A stretch of DNA of 40,377 bases, from assembly GCF_000337335.1 (NCBI RefSeq), contig NZ_AOJN01000049.1:406759-447135 (forward strand). The letters are read 5' to 3'. The position numbers and the translations under genes were made by a program. The notes beneath the pieces were generated by a model. It saw only the letters and a program-made list of their open reading frames with translations. It did no database searches and was not told the origin of the DNA. Below, one piece after another: positions 32,026 to 40,069 of the stretch (its first letter is position 1; every line of letters starts with the position of its first letter). The DNA comes from Halorubrum distributum JCM 10118. Its GTDB lineage: Archaea > Halobacteriota > Halobacteria > Halobacteriales > Haloferacaceae.

Positions 32026-32681
32026 CGGGGGGAATTCTCTCGCTTTTGTTCGGCGACCCGTTCGCCGCGATGAACACGGTCGGGCTGGTCGCGTTCGCGC
32101 TGGTCGGCGCGAGCAAGGCGGTCCGCGAGGAGTTCGACCTCTTCGGCGTCGCGGTCGTCGGGCTGGCGATGGCGTTCGCCGGCGGGGTCACCCGCGACCT
32201 CCTCGTCGCGCGCGTCCCGCTCGCGCTGCGCTCGCCGGTCGAGATACTCCTCGGGCTCGTCGGCGTCGCGCTCGCGGTCGGACTGAGCGGGTGGCTCGCA
32301 AGCCCCGACGAACACCCGGTGACGCTCGTCGCGGACGCCGTCGGCCTCGCCGCGTTCGCCACGACCGGGGCAATCGTCGCGACGGACGCCGGGGTGTCCG
32401 TCTTCGGCGTCGTCGCCGTCGCGACGATCAACGCGGTCGGCGGCGGCGCGCTCGCCGACATCCTCCTCGACCGCGCGCCGTTCATCCTCTTCGAGGACTT
32501 CTACGCGAGCTGCGCCGTGCTGGGCGGCGTCACGTACTGGCTGGTCGGCGCGCTCGGCGGGCCCTCGGGGGTCGCGGCCGCGACGTGCGCGGCGGTGACG
32601 GTCGGCCTCCGGCTCGTCGCCGTCGCGCGCGGGTGGCGGCTCCCGACCGCGAAGCGGTTCGGCGACCGCTTCGGCGGCTGA
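32022..32681 (+). CDS. TRIC-family cation channel protein (UPF0126, YicG-like)
   Basis: Membrane protein of 219 aa with about seven helices in two repeated halves. Each half carries the glycine-rich kink: AMAFAGGVTRDLLV in the first and INAVGGGALADILLD in the second. The glycines and the following R/A-D-(I/L)-L element define prokaryotic TRIC trimeric potassium-permeable channels. It is coupled to DUF2797 by a 4-bp overlap. The C-terminus ends in a short basic tail. The physiological ion is inferred from the family. Confidence 0.88.
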   Translation: MTGGILSLLFGDPFAAMNTVGLVAFALVGASKAVREEFDLFGVAVVGLAMAFAGGVTRDLLVARVPLALRSPVEILLGLVGVALAVGLSGWLASPDEHPVTLVADAVGLAAFATTGAIVATDAGVSVFGVVAVATINAVGGGALADILLDRAPFILFEDFYASCAVLGGVTYWLVGALGGPSGVAAATCAAVTVGLRLVAVARGWRLPTAKRFGDRFGG

Positions 32682-32733
32682 TCTCCTCAGCGACCCGACC
32701 GCTCGGCCCCCGACCGCTCGGCCCCCGACCGAC

Positions 32734-33780
32734 TCAGCGACCGAACCCCTCGACCGCGACGACGCGCCGCACGCCGAGGTACGCGGCCGCGGCGATGGCG
32801 GCGTACGCGACCACGAGGACGCCCGTCGTCGCGTCCGCGCTGTCGATGGCGAGCCGCGCCACGGCGTTCGCGGGGCCGCCGGCCATCGCCGTCGCGCCGC
32901 CGAACAGCACGAGGACCGCGACCGAGTAGAGCAGCTGCGCCGCCTGACGGTCGGGCGCGACGGCCGCGATGCCGACCGCGACGGAGACGACGAGCGTCGT
33001 CAGCGCGGTCATCAGCGCCAGGATCGGGCCGACGTTCGCGACCGAGGTGCCGTTCGCCTCGAGGAGGAGGAGCCACAGCAGGGCTTGGCCCGGAGCGATC
33101 CCGATCGCCGCGGCCGCCTTCCCGTCGACGATCTCGGCGAGCGTGACGGGCGCGACGCGGAGCAGCTCCATGGTCCCCTGATCGAGCTCCTCCGTGATCG
33201 AGTCGACGATCAGCGACCCCGAGATGAACACCGGGAGGAAGACGAGCAGGGGGATCAACACGGTGTACGTGAACGTGAAGTACGGGCTGGTGTCGCTCCG
33301 GTCGGGCAGGGGGAGCGGCGACTCCTCGAGGGAGGAGGCTCGGGCGTCGCGCTCGTTCAGCTCGTAGGTCCGCAACAGCTCGCGCAGCTGCACCACGATC
33401 ACCGTCGTCTCCACGGTGGCGTCGGGGGCGGTGACGGCGGCCGACACCCGCCCGCTCTCCGCGCGGCTCGTGACCACCACCGCGTCGGCCGCGTTCCGCT
33501 CGAACGCGCTCCGCGCGGCGCCCGCGTCCTCGTACGGCGTGACCGAGGCGCCCGGGACCTCCGCGGCGGCGCGCTCCAGGTCGTCGACCGCGTCGCCGGC
33601 GGCCGCGACCTCGATCTCCGCGCCGTCGAGCGCGCCGGGGTCGTACATCGAGACGAGCCCGACGACGAGGAACGACGAGAACATCGCGATGAACAGCTGG
33701 ATCCCGATCGCCAGCAGGATCGTCTTCTCGGCGCGCAGCCCGGCGAGCTCCCGCCCGGCGATCGTCAGGCGGCTATCCAA
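32734..33780 (-). CDS. ABC-2 type permease (NatB-like)
   Basis: Protein of 348 aa. TM1 (about residues 20-45) is followed by a 120-residue external domain and then five or six helices, the NatB/ABC-2 topology. EELDQGTMELLRVAPVT is the cytoplasmic coupling segment usual in these permeases. It overlaps the upstream fusion gene by 8 bp, so it is the third gene of the unit that begins with the ATPase at 36798. Just beyond its stop are three near-copies of GACCGCTCGGCCCC (about 32696-32730). The substrate is unknown. Confidence 0.82.
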   Translation of the reverse strand: MDSRLTIAGRELAGLRAEKTILLAIGIQLFIAMFSSFLVVGLVSMYDPGALDGAEIEVAAAGDAVDDLERAAAEVPGASVTPYEDAGAARSAFERNAADAVVVTSRAESGRVSAAVTAPDATVETTVIVVQLRELLRTYELNERDARASSLEESPLPLPDRSDTSPYFTFTYTVLIPLLVFLPVFISGSLIVDSITEELDQGTMELLRVAPVTLAEIVDGKAAAAIGIAPGQALLWLLLLEANGTSVANVGPILALMTALTTLVVSVAVGIAAVAPDRQAAQLLYSVAVLVLFGGATAMAGGPANAVARLAIDSADATTGVLVVAYAAIAAAAYLGVRRVVAVEGFGR

Positions 33781-35776
33781 GGCTCACCACCCCCACGTTG
33801 TACGCGGCGTGCCCCAGCGTCGCGAGCGTCAGCGCCAGTGCGTAGGCGGTCCGGCCGCGGCGCGCCCCGAGGGCGGCGACGCTCGTCGCCGTCGCGTGGA
33901 GGACGAGCGGGGCAAAGAACAGCGCCGCCAGCGCGAGCGGCGGCAGCCCGGAGAGCCCGGCAACGTCGGCGAAGGCGGCGCGGCCGAGGAACAGGTCGGT
34001 GAGGCCGACGGCCTGAACGACCGCGGTCGCCTTCTCCGCGAGGAAGAACCCGGTCCCGGAAGCGAGGCCGACCGCGAGCGCGACCCGATCGGTCCGCTCG
34101 AAGACGCCGCGCTCGAAGCCGGCGTAGAGGCCGACGCTCTTCGCGACCTCCTCGATGAACGCGATGGTCACGAGCAGCACCGGGATCGACACGGTGACCG
34201 GCAGCGCGAACAGCACCGCGACGGCCAAGAGCTCCGCGACGAACACGAAGGGGATCGTACAGGCGGTGAGGAACGCGACCGAGCCGAGCGCGCGGAGCCG
34301 GTCGCGGTCGAGGAGCCCGCCGCCGACCGCCCCGCCGACCGGGACAGCGGAGAGCCGTACCGCGAGCGCGTCGAGGAACTTCCGCGTCACGGGCTTCTGC
34401 GAGAACATGTCCTCCTCGCGGTAGACGCCGAGGCCGAGGCCGAAGAGGAGGGCGGCGCCGACCGCCATCGGCGCGGTCGAGAAGAGGACCTCGCCGGCCG
34501 AGACGGCCTCGCCCTGGAGGTCGAAGACGACGAGCGTCAGCGGCGAGACGAGCGCGACGGGCGTCACGTTCGTGAAGATGGCGGGGACGAACGCGTAGGT
34601 GGTCAGGAGCACGCTCACGCCGACCGTGACGAAGGTGAGCTCCTTGAACGAGCGCGCGAACATCGCGCCGACGAAGGTGGCCCCGAGGAACGTCGCCGCG
34701 ACCGGCGCCACGGCGACCACTGAGAGCGCCCCGCCGCCGACGAGGAGCGCGATGAGGCTCGTGACGACCGCGGCGGCCGCCGCGTACGGCAGCGTCTTGC
34801 CGGCGACGATCTCGGCCGGCGACAGCGGCGTGACGAGCAGCGGCTCCCCGCGGCGGTTCGTCCGCTCGTCGAGAATAGAGGAGCCGTACGCCTGGATCAG
34901 GAAGTTCATCGGCACGAGGAAGGCGAACGCCAAGAGCAGCGAGGTGAACGGGAACGGCGGCGTGATCGACCCCGGCGAGCCGACCGTGTTCGCGCCGAAG
35001 GCGGCGCCGCCGATGGACGGCACCGCGAAGCCGCCGTCGTCGTCGGAGTCCGCGCCAGAGCCGACGGACCCCGCGTCGCCGGTGCTGTCGCCTCCCTCGC
35101 CGCCGCTCGTGCCGTCGCCGCCGTCGCTCCCGTCGTCGCCTCCGCCGGTCCCGGCGTCCGACCCGTCCGTCGACCCGCCGTCGCTCCCCCCGTTGCTCCC
35201 GCCGAGCGTCGCGCCGTCGTCGACGCCGGTCGTTCGGCCGACGTACCGGAGCGTGACGACGACCGGGAAGGCGGCCGTCTGGTTCGGCTCGGCGCGCATC
35301 AGTCGCTCGTTGTGCGACGCGACGGCCTCGCGGACCGACGCGGCCGCCGCCTCGCCCTTCTGCGTGTCGCTGGCGCGCACCACGACCTCATCGACGTCGG
35401 CGGCGTCGATCGATCCGTCGTCGCCGGAGCCGGGCCGTACCACCGTCACCACGACCGCGTCGGCGGAGTCGCCGAGCGACGCCGACCCGGCCGGGACCGG
35501 GCGCAGCGACGGCGCGTCCTCGATCGCCTCTGCGTACGGCGACTCGGCGTCGACGCCGACGCGGTACACGTCCTGGTCGACGTCGAGCCCGGCGACACCG
35601 GTCGCCACGCCGACGCCGACGACGCCGCCGGCGACGAGGAGGAGGGCGACCCCCGCCGCCAGCGTCCGGCGGTCGACGCCCCCCGACGCGCGGGCGGACT
35701 CCCACTTAGCGACTCGGAGGACGCGGCGGACGCCGACCGCGAGGCGTCGGCCGACGCGGCGGAACCCGTCGATCAC
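33773..35776 (-). CDS. ABC-2 permease fused to a PrsW-type membrane protease
   Basis: Protein of 667 aa in two parts. Residues 1-455 form an ABC-2 permease. TM1 is at about 40-60, followed by an external domain with a Gly/Ser/Asp-rich linker (about 192-250), then membrane helices and the coupling segment ILDERTNRRGEPLLVTPLS. Residues about 495-667 are a PrsW-like intramembrane metalloprotease: EEVAK (542-546), FFLAEK (577-582), His627 and His656 give the glutamate/histidine set expected for zinc. It overlaps the ATPase gene by 4 bp and the second permease by 8 bp. Coupling of export and intramembrane proteolysis is inferred. Confidence 0.8.
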   Translation of the reverse strand: MIDGFRRVGRRLAVGVRRVLRVAKWESARASGGVDRRTLAAGVALLLVAGGVVGVGVATGVAGLDVDQDVYRVGVDAESPYAEAIEDAPSLRPVPAGSASLGDSADAVVVTVVRPGSGDDGSIDAADVDEVVVRASDTQKGEAAAASVREAVASHNERLMRAEPNQTAAFPVVVTLRYVGRTTGVDDGATLGGSNGGSDGGSTDGSDAGTGGGDDGSDGGDGTSGGEGGDSTGDAGSVGSGADSDDDGGFAVPSIGGAAFGANTVGSPGSITPPFPFTSLLLAFAFLVPMNFLIQAYGSSILDERTNRRGEPLLVTPLSPAEIVAGKTLPYAAAAAVVTSLIALLVGGGALSVVAVAPVAATFLGATFVGAMFARSFKELTFVTVGVSVLLTTYAFVPAIFTNVTPVALVSPLTLVVFDLQGEAVSAGEVLFSTAPMAVGAALLFGLGLGVYREEDMFSQKPVTRKFLDALAVRLSAVPVGGAVGGGLLDRDRLRALGSVAFLTACTIPFVFVAELLAVAVLFALPVTVSIPVLLVTIAFIEEVAKSVGLYAGFERGVFERTDRVALAVGLASGTGFFLAEKATAVVQAVGLTDLFLGRAAFADVAGLSGLPPLALAALFFAPLVLHATATSVAALGARRGRTAYALALTLATLGHAAYNVGVVSLG

Positions 35777-36798
35777 TCGGTCGCCTCCGTCGCCGCCGGC
35801 CTCGCCGTCTCGGTTTCCGATTCGTCGCCGTCGCCATCGCCGTCGGCGTCGCTCTCGGCGTCGGTTCCATCACCGCCGGGGTCGCCGGTGTACCGCCCGG
35901 GCATCGGTCGCCCGACGATGTCGAGGAACACGTCCTCGAGGCTCGGCTCGCGGCTCCGGATGTCGACGACCTCGCCGCCGGCGTCGCCGGCGGCCTCCCG
36001 GACCGCGGCGACCGCGTCCATGCTCGGCACGGTCGTTCGGAAGCGGTCGCCGACCTCCTCTGTCGTCGCGTCGAGCTCGTCGAGCCCGGGCGTCGCGGTC
36101 GGCTCGACGTCCGTGAACACGCGGTACGTCGTCTCGCCGTGTCGCTCGCGGATCCCGTCGACGCTCCCGCGGGCGACGATCCGGCCCTCGTTCATCACGA
36201 CGACGCGGTCGCAGACCGACTCGACGTGGTAGAGGTTGTGCGCGGAGAAGACGACGGTCTTGCCCGTCTCGCGGAGCTCGCGGGTGAACGCCAGCACCGA
36301 GTTCGTCGTCACGGGGTCGAGCCCGGACGCGGGCTCGTCGTACACCAGCACGTCCGGGTCGTTGACGAGCGAGCGCGCGATGGCGACCTTGCGTTTCATC
36401 CCCTTCGAGACGTCGCCGAGGCGGCGCTCGCGGTGGTCCAGTTCGAGGCGGTCGAGCGCGGCCTCGATCCGCTCGTCGGCGACCTCCCGGGGCACGTCGT
36501 AGAGGTCGGCGAAGAAGCGGAGGTACGACAGCGCAGTCATCTCCTCGTATAACGGCGACTCCTCCGGCAGGAATCCGAGGTGTCGGCGCATCTCGGGGTC
36601 CGAGGCGTCGAACCCCGCGACGGTCACCTCGCCGTCGGTCGGCTCGACGAGGCCGGCGAGTATCTTGAGCGTCGTCGTCTTCCCGGCCCCGTTCGGGCCG
36701 ACGATCCCGAACACCTCCCCGTCGTCGACGGCGAAGTCGCTGTCGACCACGGCCGCGAAGTCGCCGTACGTCTTCCGCAGCCCCGAGGCCTCGATCAT
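35773..36798 (-). CDS. ABC transporter ATPase (NatA-like)
   Basis: Protein of 341 aa. Walker A is GPNGAGKTT (residues 34-42), the signature is the variant DVSKGMKRKVAIARS, Walker B is VLVYDEPASGLDP, and the switch His lies in VVFSAHNLYHVE. After the ATPase core (about 215 residues) comes a C-terminal domain that is acidic and Asp/Gly-rich near its end. It energises the two permeases encoded downstream in overlapping frames, one of which carries a protease domain. NatA/NatB exporters move sodium or peptides; neither can be chosen from this sequence. Confidence 0.9.
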   Translation of the reverse strand: MIEASGLRKTYGDFAAVVDSDFAVDDGEVFGIVGPNGAGKTTTLKILAGLVEPTDGEVTVAGFDASDPEMRRHLGFLPEESPLYEEMTALSYLRFFADLYDVPREVADERIEAALDRLELDHRERRLGDVSKGMKRKVAIARSLVNDPDVLVYDEPASGLDPVTTNSVLAFTRELRETGKTVVFSAHNLYHVESVCDRVVVMNEGRIVARGSVDGIRERHGETTYRVFTDVEPTATPGLDELDATTEEVGDRFRTTVPSMDAVAAVREAAGDAGGEVVDIRSREPSLEDVFLDIVGRPMPGRYTGDPGGDGTDAESDADGDGDGDESETETARPAATEATE

Positions 36799-36871
36799 GC
36801 GCTCGGGTCCGGCGGCGGCCGGGTTAAACCCACGCCCGCGGTTATCGGCGGCGAGAACGGCCCCGTCCGCG

Positions 36872-37387
36872 TCAGTCGGTGTACGGCTTCTCGATGTTCG
36901 CGTCGCCGCTGATGTACGCGTTCATCCGGCGGGTGATCCCGTCGAACAGCGTGATGAGCGGCGAGAGGACGCGCTCGACCAGCCGGACCGGCGACGCGAC
37001 CCGCAGCGACCACGCCTCGGCGTTTCCGAGCCCGAACGCCTTGGGGACGATCTCGCCGAACACGAGGACGAGGAAGCTCGTACACAGCGTCGTCGCCACG
37101 ATCGCCGCCCCCGGCGGGAGATAGCTCGCGATCAGCACGGTCACGATGCTCGAGATGGCGATGTTGACGACGTTGTTTCCGACGAGCAGCGTGACGAGGA
37201 GGCGGTGCGGGTCGTCGTGGAGCTCCTTCAGAACGTGCCCCCGCGGGTCGTCCGCGGCGGCCTGTCGCTCGAACCACTCGGCCGGCAGCGAGAAGATGGC
37301 GGTCTCAGTGCTCGAAAAGAACGCGCTGAGCGCCAGCAGCACTGTCACCGTTGCGACCCCGGCCACCCCGAGTGTGACGCCGACCAT
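36872..37387 (-). CDS. DUF21-only CNNM/CorC-type membrane protein
   Basis: Protein of 171 aa that matches only the DUF21 (CNNM transmembrane) domain of CorC/HlyC-type proteins: helix 1 with LSAFFSSTETAIFSL, then LVGNNVVNIAIS and FGEIVPKAFG. The usual pair of CBS domains and the C-terminal CorC domain are missing; the protein stops at IEKPYTD, where a full-length one would continue. The next plus-strand content is unrelated, so this is a DUF21-only form or an old truncation. Magnesium or divalent-ion handling is a family-level inference. Confidence 0.8.
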   Translation of the reverse strand: MVGVTLGVAGVATVTVLLALSAFFSSTETAIFSLPAEWFERQAAADDPRGHVLKELHDDPHRLLVTLLVGNNVVNIAISSIVTVLIASYLPPGAAIVATTLCTSFLVLVFGEIVPKAFGLGNAEAWSLRVASPVRLVERVLSPLITLFDGITRRMNAYISGDANIEKPYTD

Positions 37388-37477
37388 GGCGCGTGTTTAA
37401 AAACGAGGTCAAAGAGGGTGTCGGCCGGACGCCGGTATTCAGCTGGCAGGCGAACCGCTCCCGGTCCGGGACGCGTC

Positions 37478-37568
37478 TCGATCCGGGATGCGTGGCGGTA
37501 TCGATCCGGTCGCGCGACAGTGTCGATCCGGGATGCGTGGCGGTATCGATCCGGGACCCGTGGCGTTG
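37478..37568. repeat. Four tandem 22-23 bp repeats (TCGATCCGG...)
   Basis: Units start at 37478, 37501, 37523 and 37546. Units 1 and 3 are identical over 23 bp (TCGATCCGGGATGCGTGGCG plus GTA). Unit 2 diverges after TCGATCCGG, and unit 4 has GGACCCGTGGCGTTG. The block lies in the 233-bp gap between the DUF21 gene and the tiny acidic gene, where no protein is supported. It may be an iterated binding site or simple slippage. Confidence 0.75.
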
Positions 37569-37620
37569 CCAGTCTGCGGCTTCGCCGGGGCGCAGCAATC
37601 GCAGAAATCGGAACGCCGTA

Positions 37621-37740
37621 CTACTCCTCTTCTTCCTCTTCCTCGACCGGCTCTCGGCCGCGTTCCCAGACGGCGTCCGCCGAGGTGTCGTTCGGTGCGG
37701 TGTGCGAGACGTCTTTCATGGTATCACGGTCGCTTGCCAT
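37621..37740 (-). CDS. 39-aa acidic small protein with poly-Glu tail
   Basis: Small protein (MASDRDTMKDVSHTAPND ... VWERGREPVE followed by seven Glu). The start at 37740 is favoured because GGAGG lies about 5 nt upstream of this ATG, a Shine-Dalgarno-like site that is rare here, and a TTAATAC element lies about 30 bp upstream. An earlier in-frame ATG at 37809 would add residues without that support. I have a weak recollection of similar short haloarchaeal proteins with a VWERGRE motif; function unknown. Confidence 0.55.
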   Translation of the reverse strand: MASDRDTMKDVSHTAPNDTSADAVWERGREPVEEEEEEE

Positions 37741-37959
37741 ATTGCCCTCCGATAGCTCGGAACCCCGTATTAACCCTTCGTGGAAAGAGATAATGAGACC
37801 TGATACCATATAAGGTATTAATATTGAACGCGCCGGTGGCGGTCCGATCGGTGAGCGAATTACGAATTAGTGGCGGTTAGATCGTCAAAAAACGGACGAA
37901 CGTACGAATATGGGCGGCGGACCGCAGCGATGAGGCGTCCGGCCGCCGGATGAGGTCTC

Positions 37960-38406
37960 GTGTTCGAAAACCGCACCGCGGCCGGAAACGTCGACCGCGA
38001 CGGCCGGGCCTCCGTGGTCCGAGAGGGGGCGACGCTCGCGGTCGGTCGCGACGTCGACGCGTCACCGGAGCGGACAGCGAGGGCGCTCCGCGACACGCGG
38101 CGGTGGCCCGACTGGAGTCCGTCCGTCAGCGGCGTCGAGAGCACGGACCGCTACGTCGAGGACGGAACGACCGGACGCGTCCGGGTCGCGGGCGCCCGGG
38201 TTCCGTTCCGGGTGACGGCCGCGACGCGCCTCCGGTGGGACTGGGAGGTCGCGCGGATCCCCGCGACCGGGCACAGGGTCGACCGGTACTCGGGGGATCC
38301 GGACCGGTGTCGGGTAGTGATCGAGGTCCCGCTGATCGCGGCCGCGTACGTCCCGGTCTGCCGGCGCGCGCTCGACCGGTTCGCGGCGCTCGTCGAGGGG
38401 GAGTGA
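37960..38406 (+). CDS. SRPBCC (START/polyketide-cyclase-like) protein
   Basis: Protein of 148 aa with the order expected of SRPBCC folds. A first strand ATLAVGRDVDASPERTARAL is followed by the helix-turn RRWPDWSPSVSGVEST, then strands through RVPFRVTAATRLRWDWEVA, and a long C-terminal helix (VPVCRRALDRFAALVEGE). It would bind a hydrophobic ligand in a cavity; the ligand is unknown. The start is GTG at 37960. Upstream, AT-rich sequence at 37805-37830 includes an ATACC-N6-GGTAT inverted repeat. Confidence 0.7.
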   Translation: MFENRTAAGNVDRDGRASVVREGATLAVGRDVDASPERTARALRDTRRWPDWSPSVSGVESTDRYVEDGTTGRVRVAGARVPFRVTAATRLRWDWEVARIPATGHRVDRYSGDPDRCRVVIEVPLIAAAYVPVCRRALDRFAALVEGE

Positions 38407-38443
38407 CTCCGACGGGGTCCGGTCGTTGAGACGCCCGAGCGAC

Positions 38444-38926
38444 TCAGTTCTCGTACCCCTTCTCGAACGGGTCGATGACCTCGCTGCCCGGCTCGTCCTC
38501 GTCGCGGATGAAGCCCGGTCCTTGGGTCGCCAGTTCGAAGACGAGCCCGTCGGGGTCGGTGAAGTAGACGCTCTTGAAGTAGGTGCGGTCTTTCACCTCG
38601 GAGACCTCGACGCCGTGGTCCTCGAGGTGCGCCTGCCACTCCTCCAGCGTCGCCTCGTCTTCGACGCCGAACGCGAAGTGATGGCTCGCGCCCGGGCCTG
38701 GCGTCCCCTGCGAGTCCGGGTACTCGAAGTAGGTGACGTTGGTGCCCGGCTCGCCCTCGGGCGTCGCCGAGAAGTAGTAGTGCGGCGTCCCGGGGTCGTC
38801 GTAGTTCTGGGTCCGCTTGACCGTGTGCCAGCCGAGGACGTCCTCGTAGAACGCGGTGGTCTCCTCGATGTCAGTACAGACGTTCGTGACGTGGTGGAGC
38901 CCGGTCGTCGGCGGCGCATCGGTCAT
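38444..38926 (-). CDS. VOC protein, CatE-like ring-cleavage family
   Basis: Protein of 160 aa with one VOC domain. Likely metal ligands are His12 (LHHVTNV), His82 (SHHFAFGV) and Glu131 (LVFELAT). The segment YYFSATPEGEPGTNVTYFEYP and the closing DPDGLVFEL pattern are typical. In Bacillus, catE (thiol-dependent catechol dioxygenase), catD (DoxX family) and catR (DUF24/HxlR family) form a quinone-stress module; here the same three families lie together. The gap to the DoxX gene is 119 bp, on the same strand. Substrate specificity is inferred from context only. Confidence 0.75.
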   Translation of the reverse strand: MTDAPPTTGLHHVTNVCTDIEETTAFYEDVLGWHTVKRTQNYDDPGTPHYYFSATPEGEPGTNVTYFEYPDSQGTPGPGASHHFAFGVEDEATLEEWQAHLEDHGVEVSEVKDRTYFKSVYFTDPDGLVFELATQGPGFIRDEDEPGSEVIDPFEKGYEN

Positions 38927-39045
38927 GGTCTATGCGAACGGTTGTCGGGAGGGCAGTTAGTCGTACTGGCGGCTCGAAGCGGTCGCGTGGCGGTTCGAAA
39001 CGGGAAGGCGCGTGCGCGTCGGTCGGGGGAATTCGCGTGTGCGGC

Positions 39046-39495
39046 TCAGAACAGCCCGACGCCGACCGCGTACGGCCACGAGCTCCCGCCGACGGCGAGG
39101 AACGCCAGCGCGGCGCCGGCGCCGTACACGTTCTTCAGGAAGCCCGTCATCTCGTTCTGCTTCTCCTCGGGGTCGTCCATCGACCAGAAGTCGTGCATCG
39201 TCACTGCGGAGACGAGGAGGAAGAACGCGAGTGCGCCCGCCGAGAGGACGGGGAAGGCGCCGGCCGCGACGCCGAGACCGCCGAGGACGAGGACGGCGCC
39301 GGAGGCGATCACCGAGAACCGCGGCGCCGGCAGGCCCTTGAACTCGGCGTAGCCGGCCATCGTTTCGAGGTCCATGAAGTGGTTGAGGCCCATGAACGCG
39401 AGCGTCGCGCCGAAGACGATTCGGCCGAGCAGGAAGAGTTCGCCCGCGAGAGGGGTGTCGAACTGGAGCGGTAACGTCGCGATTTCAGCTAACAT
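39046..39495 (-). CDS. DoxX-family membrane protein (CatD-like)
   Basis: Protein of 149 aa with four helices (about residues 17-38, 60-80, 84-105 and 125-145). The DoxX signature appears as FLLGRIVFGATLAFMGLNHF near the N-terminus, followed by GYAEFKGLPAP. DoxX/CatD proteins work at the membrane in quinone or thiol-oxidant resistance. A shared AT-rich element (ATAAATAGG on the minus strand, about 39521-39529) lies about 27 bp from its ATG, which would make a leaderless transcript. It is divergent from the HxlR regulator gene. Confidence 0.82.
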   Translation of the reverse strand: MLAEIATLPLQFDTPLAGELFLLGRIVFGATLAFMGLNHFMDLETMAGYAEFKGLPAPRFSVIASGAVLVLGGLGVAAGAFPVLSAGALAFFLLVSAVTMHDFWSMDDPEEKQNEMTGFLKNVYGAGAALAFLAVGGSSWPYAVGVGLF

Positions 39496-39496
39496 C

Positions 39497-39562
39497 GTGT
39501 AACCTGCTATACGGACGTAACCTATTTATCGCTTCCCGGACAATACGGTTAGTAGGTAACAC
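39497..39562. promoter_or_regulatory. Divergent promoter with mirrored operator half-sites
   Basis: GTGTAACCTGCTATA (39497-39511) and GTTAGTAGGTAACAC (39548-39562) are imperfect inverted copies. Read from each gene, AG(C/T)AGGT(T/A)ACAC ends within 2 nt of the start codon. A central ATTTAT box at 39524-39529 can serve as TATA in both directions. A regulator bound here would cover both transcription starts, so repression of doxX together with autorepression of the HxlR gene is the natural reading. Confidence 0.55.
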
Positions 39563-39564
39563 CG

Positions 39565-39981
39565 ATGTCATCACAGGATCTTTCGGCGGCGGAGTCGGCG
39601 GAGACGGCGGATTCGGGCGCTGACGCGACGGCGGATTCGGGCGCTGACGCGGCGCCGGAGGCGACGGCACCCGACACGCCCTGCCCCGTCATCGACTCTA
39701 TCGAGCAGATCGGATCGCAGTGGCGGCTCGTCGTCCTCCACGAGCTGTTGAACGGCGAGGCGCGGTTCAACGAGCTCAAACGCGAGACGGACGCGAACGC
39801 TCGGACGCTCTCGCGCGTGCTCGACGACCTCCAAGAGACCGGGTTCGTCGACCGGCGGCTGGAGGAGGACTCGCCGGTCGCGACGTACTACAGTTTAACT
39901 GATAAAGGCGAGTCGCTCGCGCCCGTCTTCGAGGAGATCGACGAGTGGGCCCACGAGTGGCTGGCCGAGTGCGACGCGTGA
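39565..39981 (+). CDS. HxlR-family redox-type regulator (CatR/YodB-like)
   Basis: Protein of 138 aa. A variable acidic N-terminus contains two copies of the 7-residue unit ADSGADA. The HxlR (DUF24) winged helix starts at Cys40: PCPVIDSIEQIGSQWRLVVL, then RFNELKRETDANARTLSRVL and a wing ending YYSLTDKG. A cysteine just before the HTH is the redox-sensing residue in YodB, CatR and HypR, so Cys40 may sense quinones or oxidants; Cys136 is the only other one. It is divergent from the DoxX gene with mirrored half-sites between them. Confidence 0.87.
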   Translation: MSSQDLSAAESAETADSGADATADSGADAAPEATAPDTPCPVIDSIEQIGSQWRLVVLHELLNGEARFNELKRETDANARTLSRVLDDLQETGFVDRRLEEDSPVATYYSLTDKGESLAPVFEEIDEWAHEWLAECDA

Positions 39982-40069
39982 GATCTGAGTAACGGTCTCA
40001 CCGGTTCTTTATAAGTAATCCCAGCGCCAGTGGCGGTTTATTTATAAAACATTGTCAGCGGATAGACGG

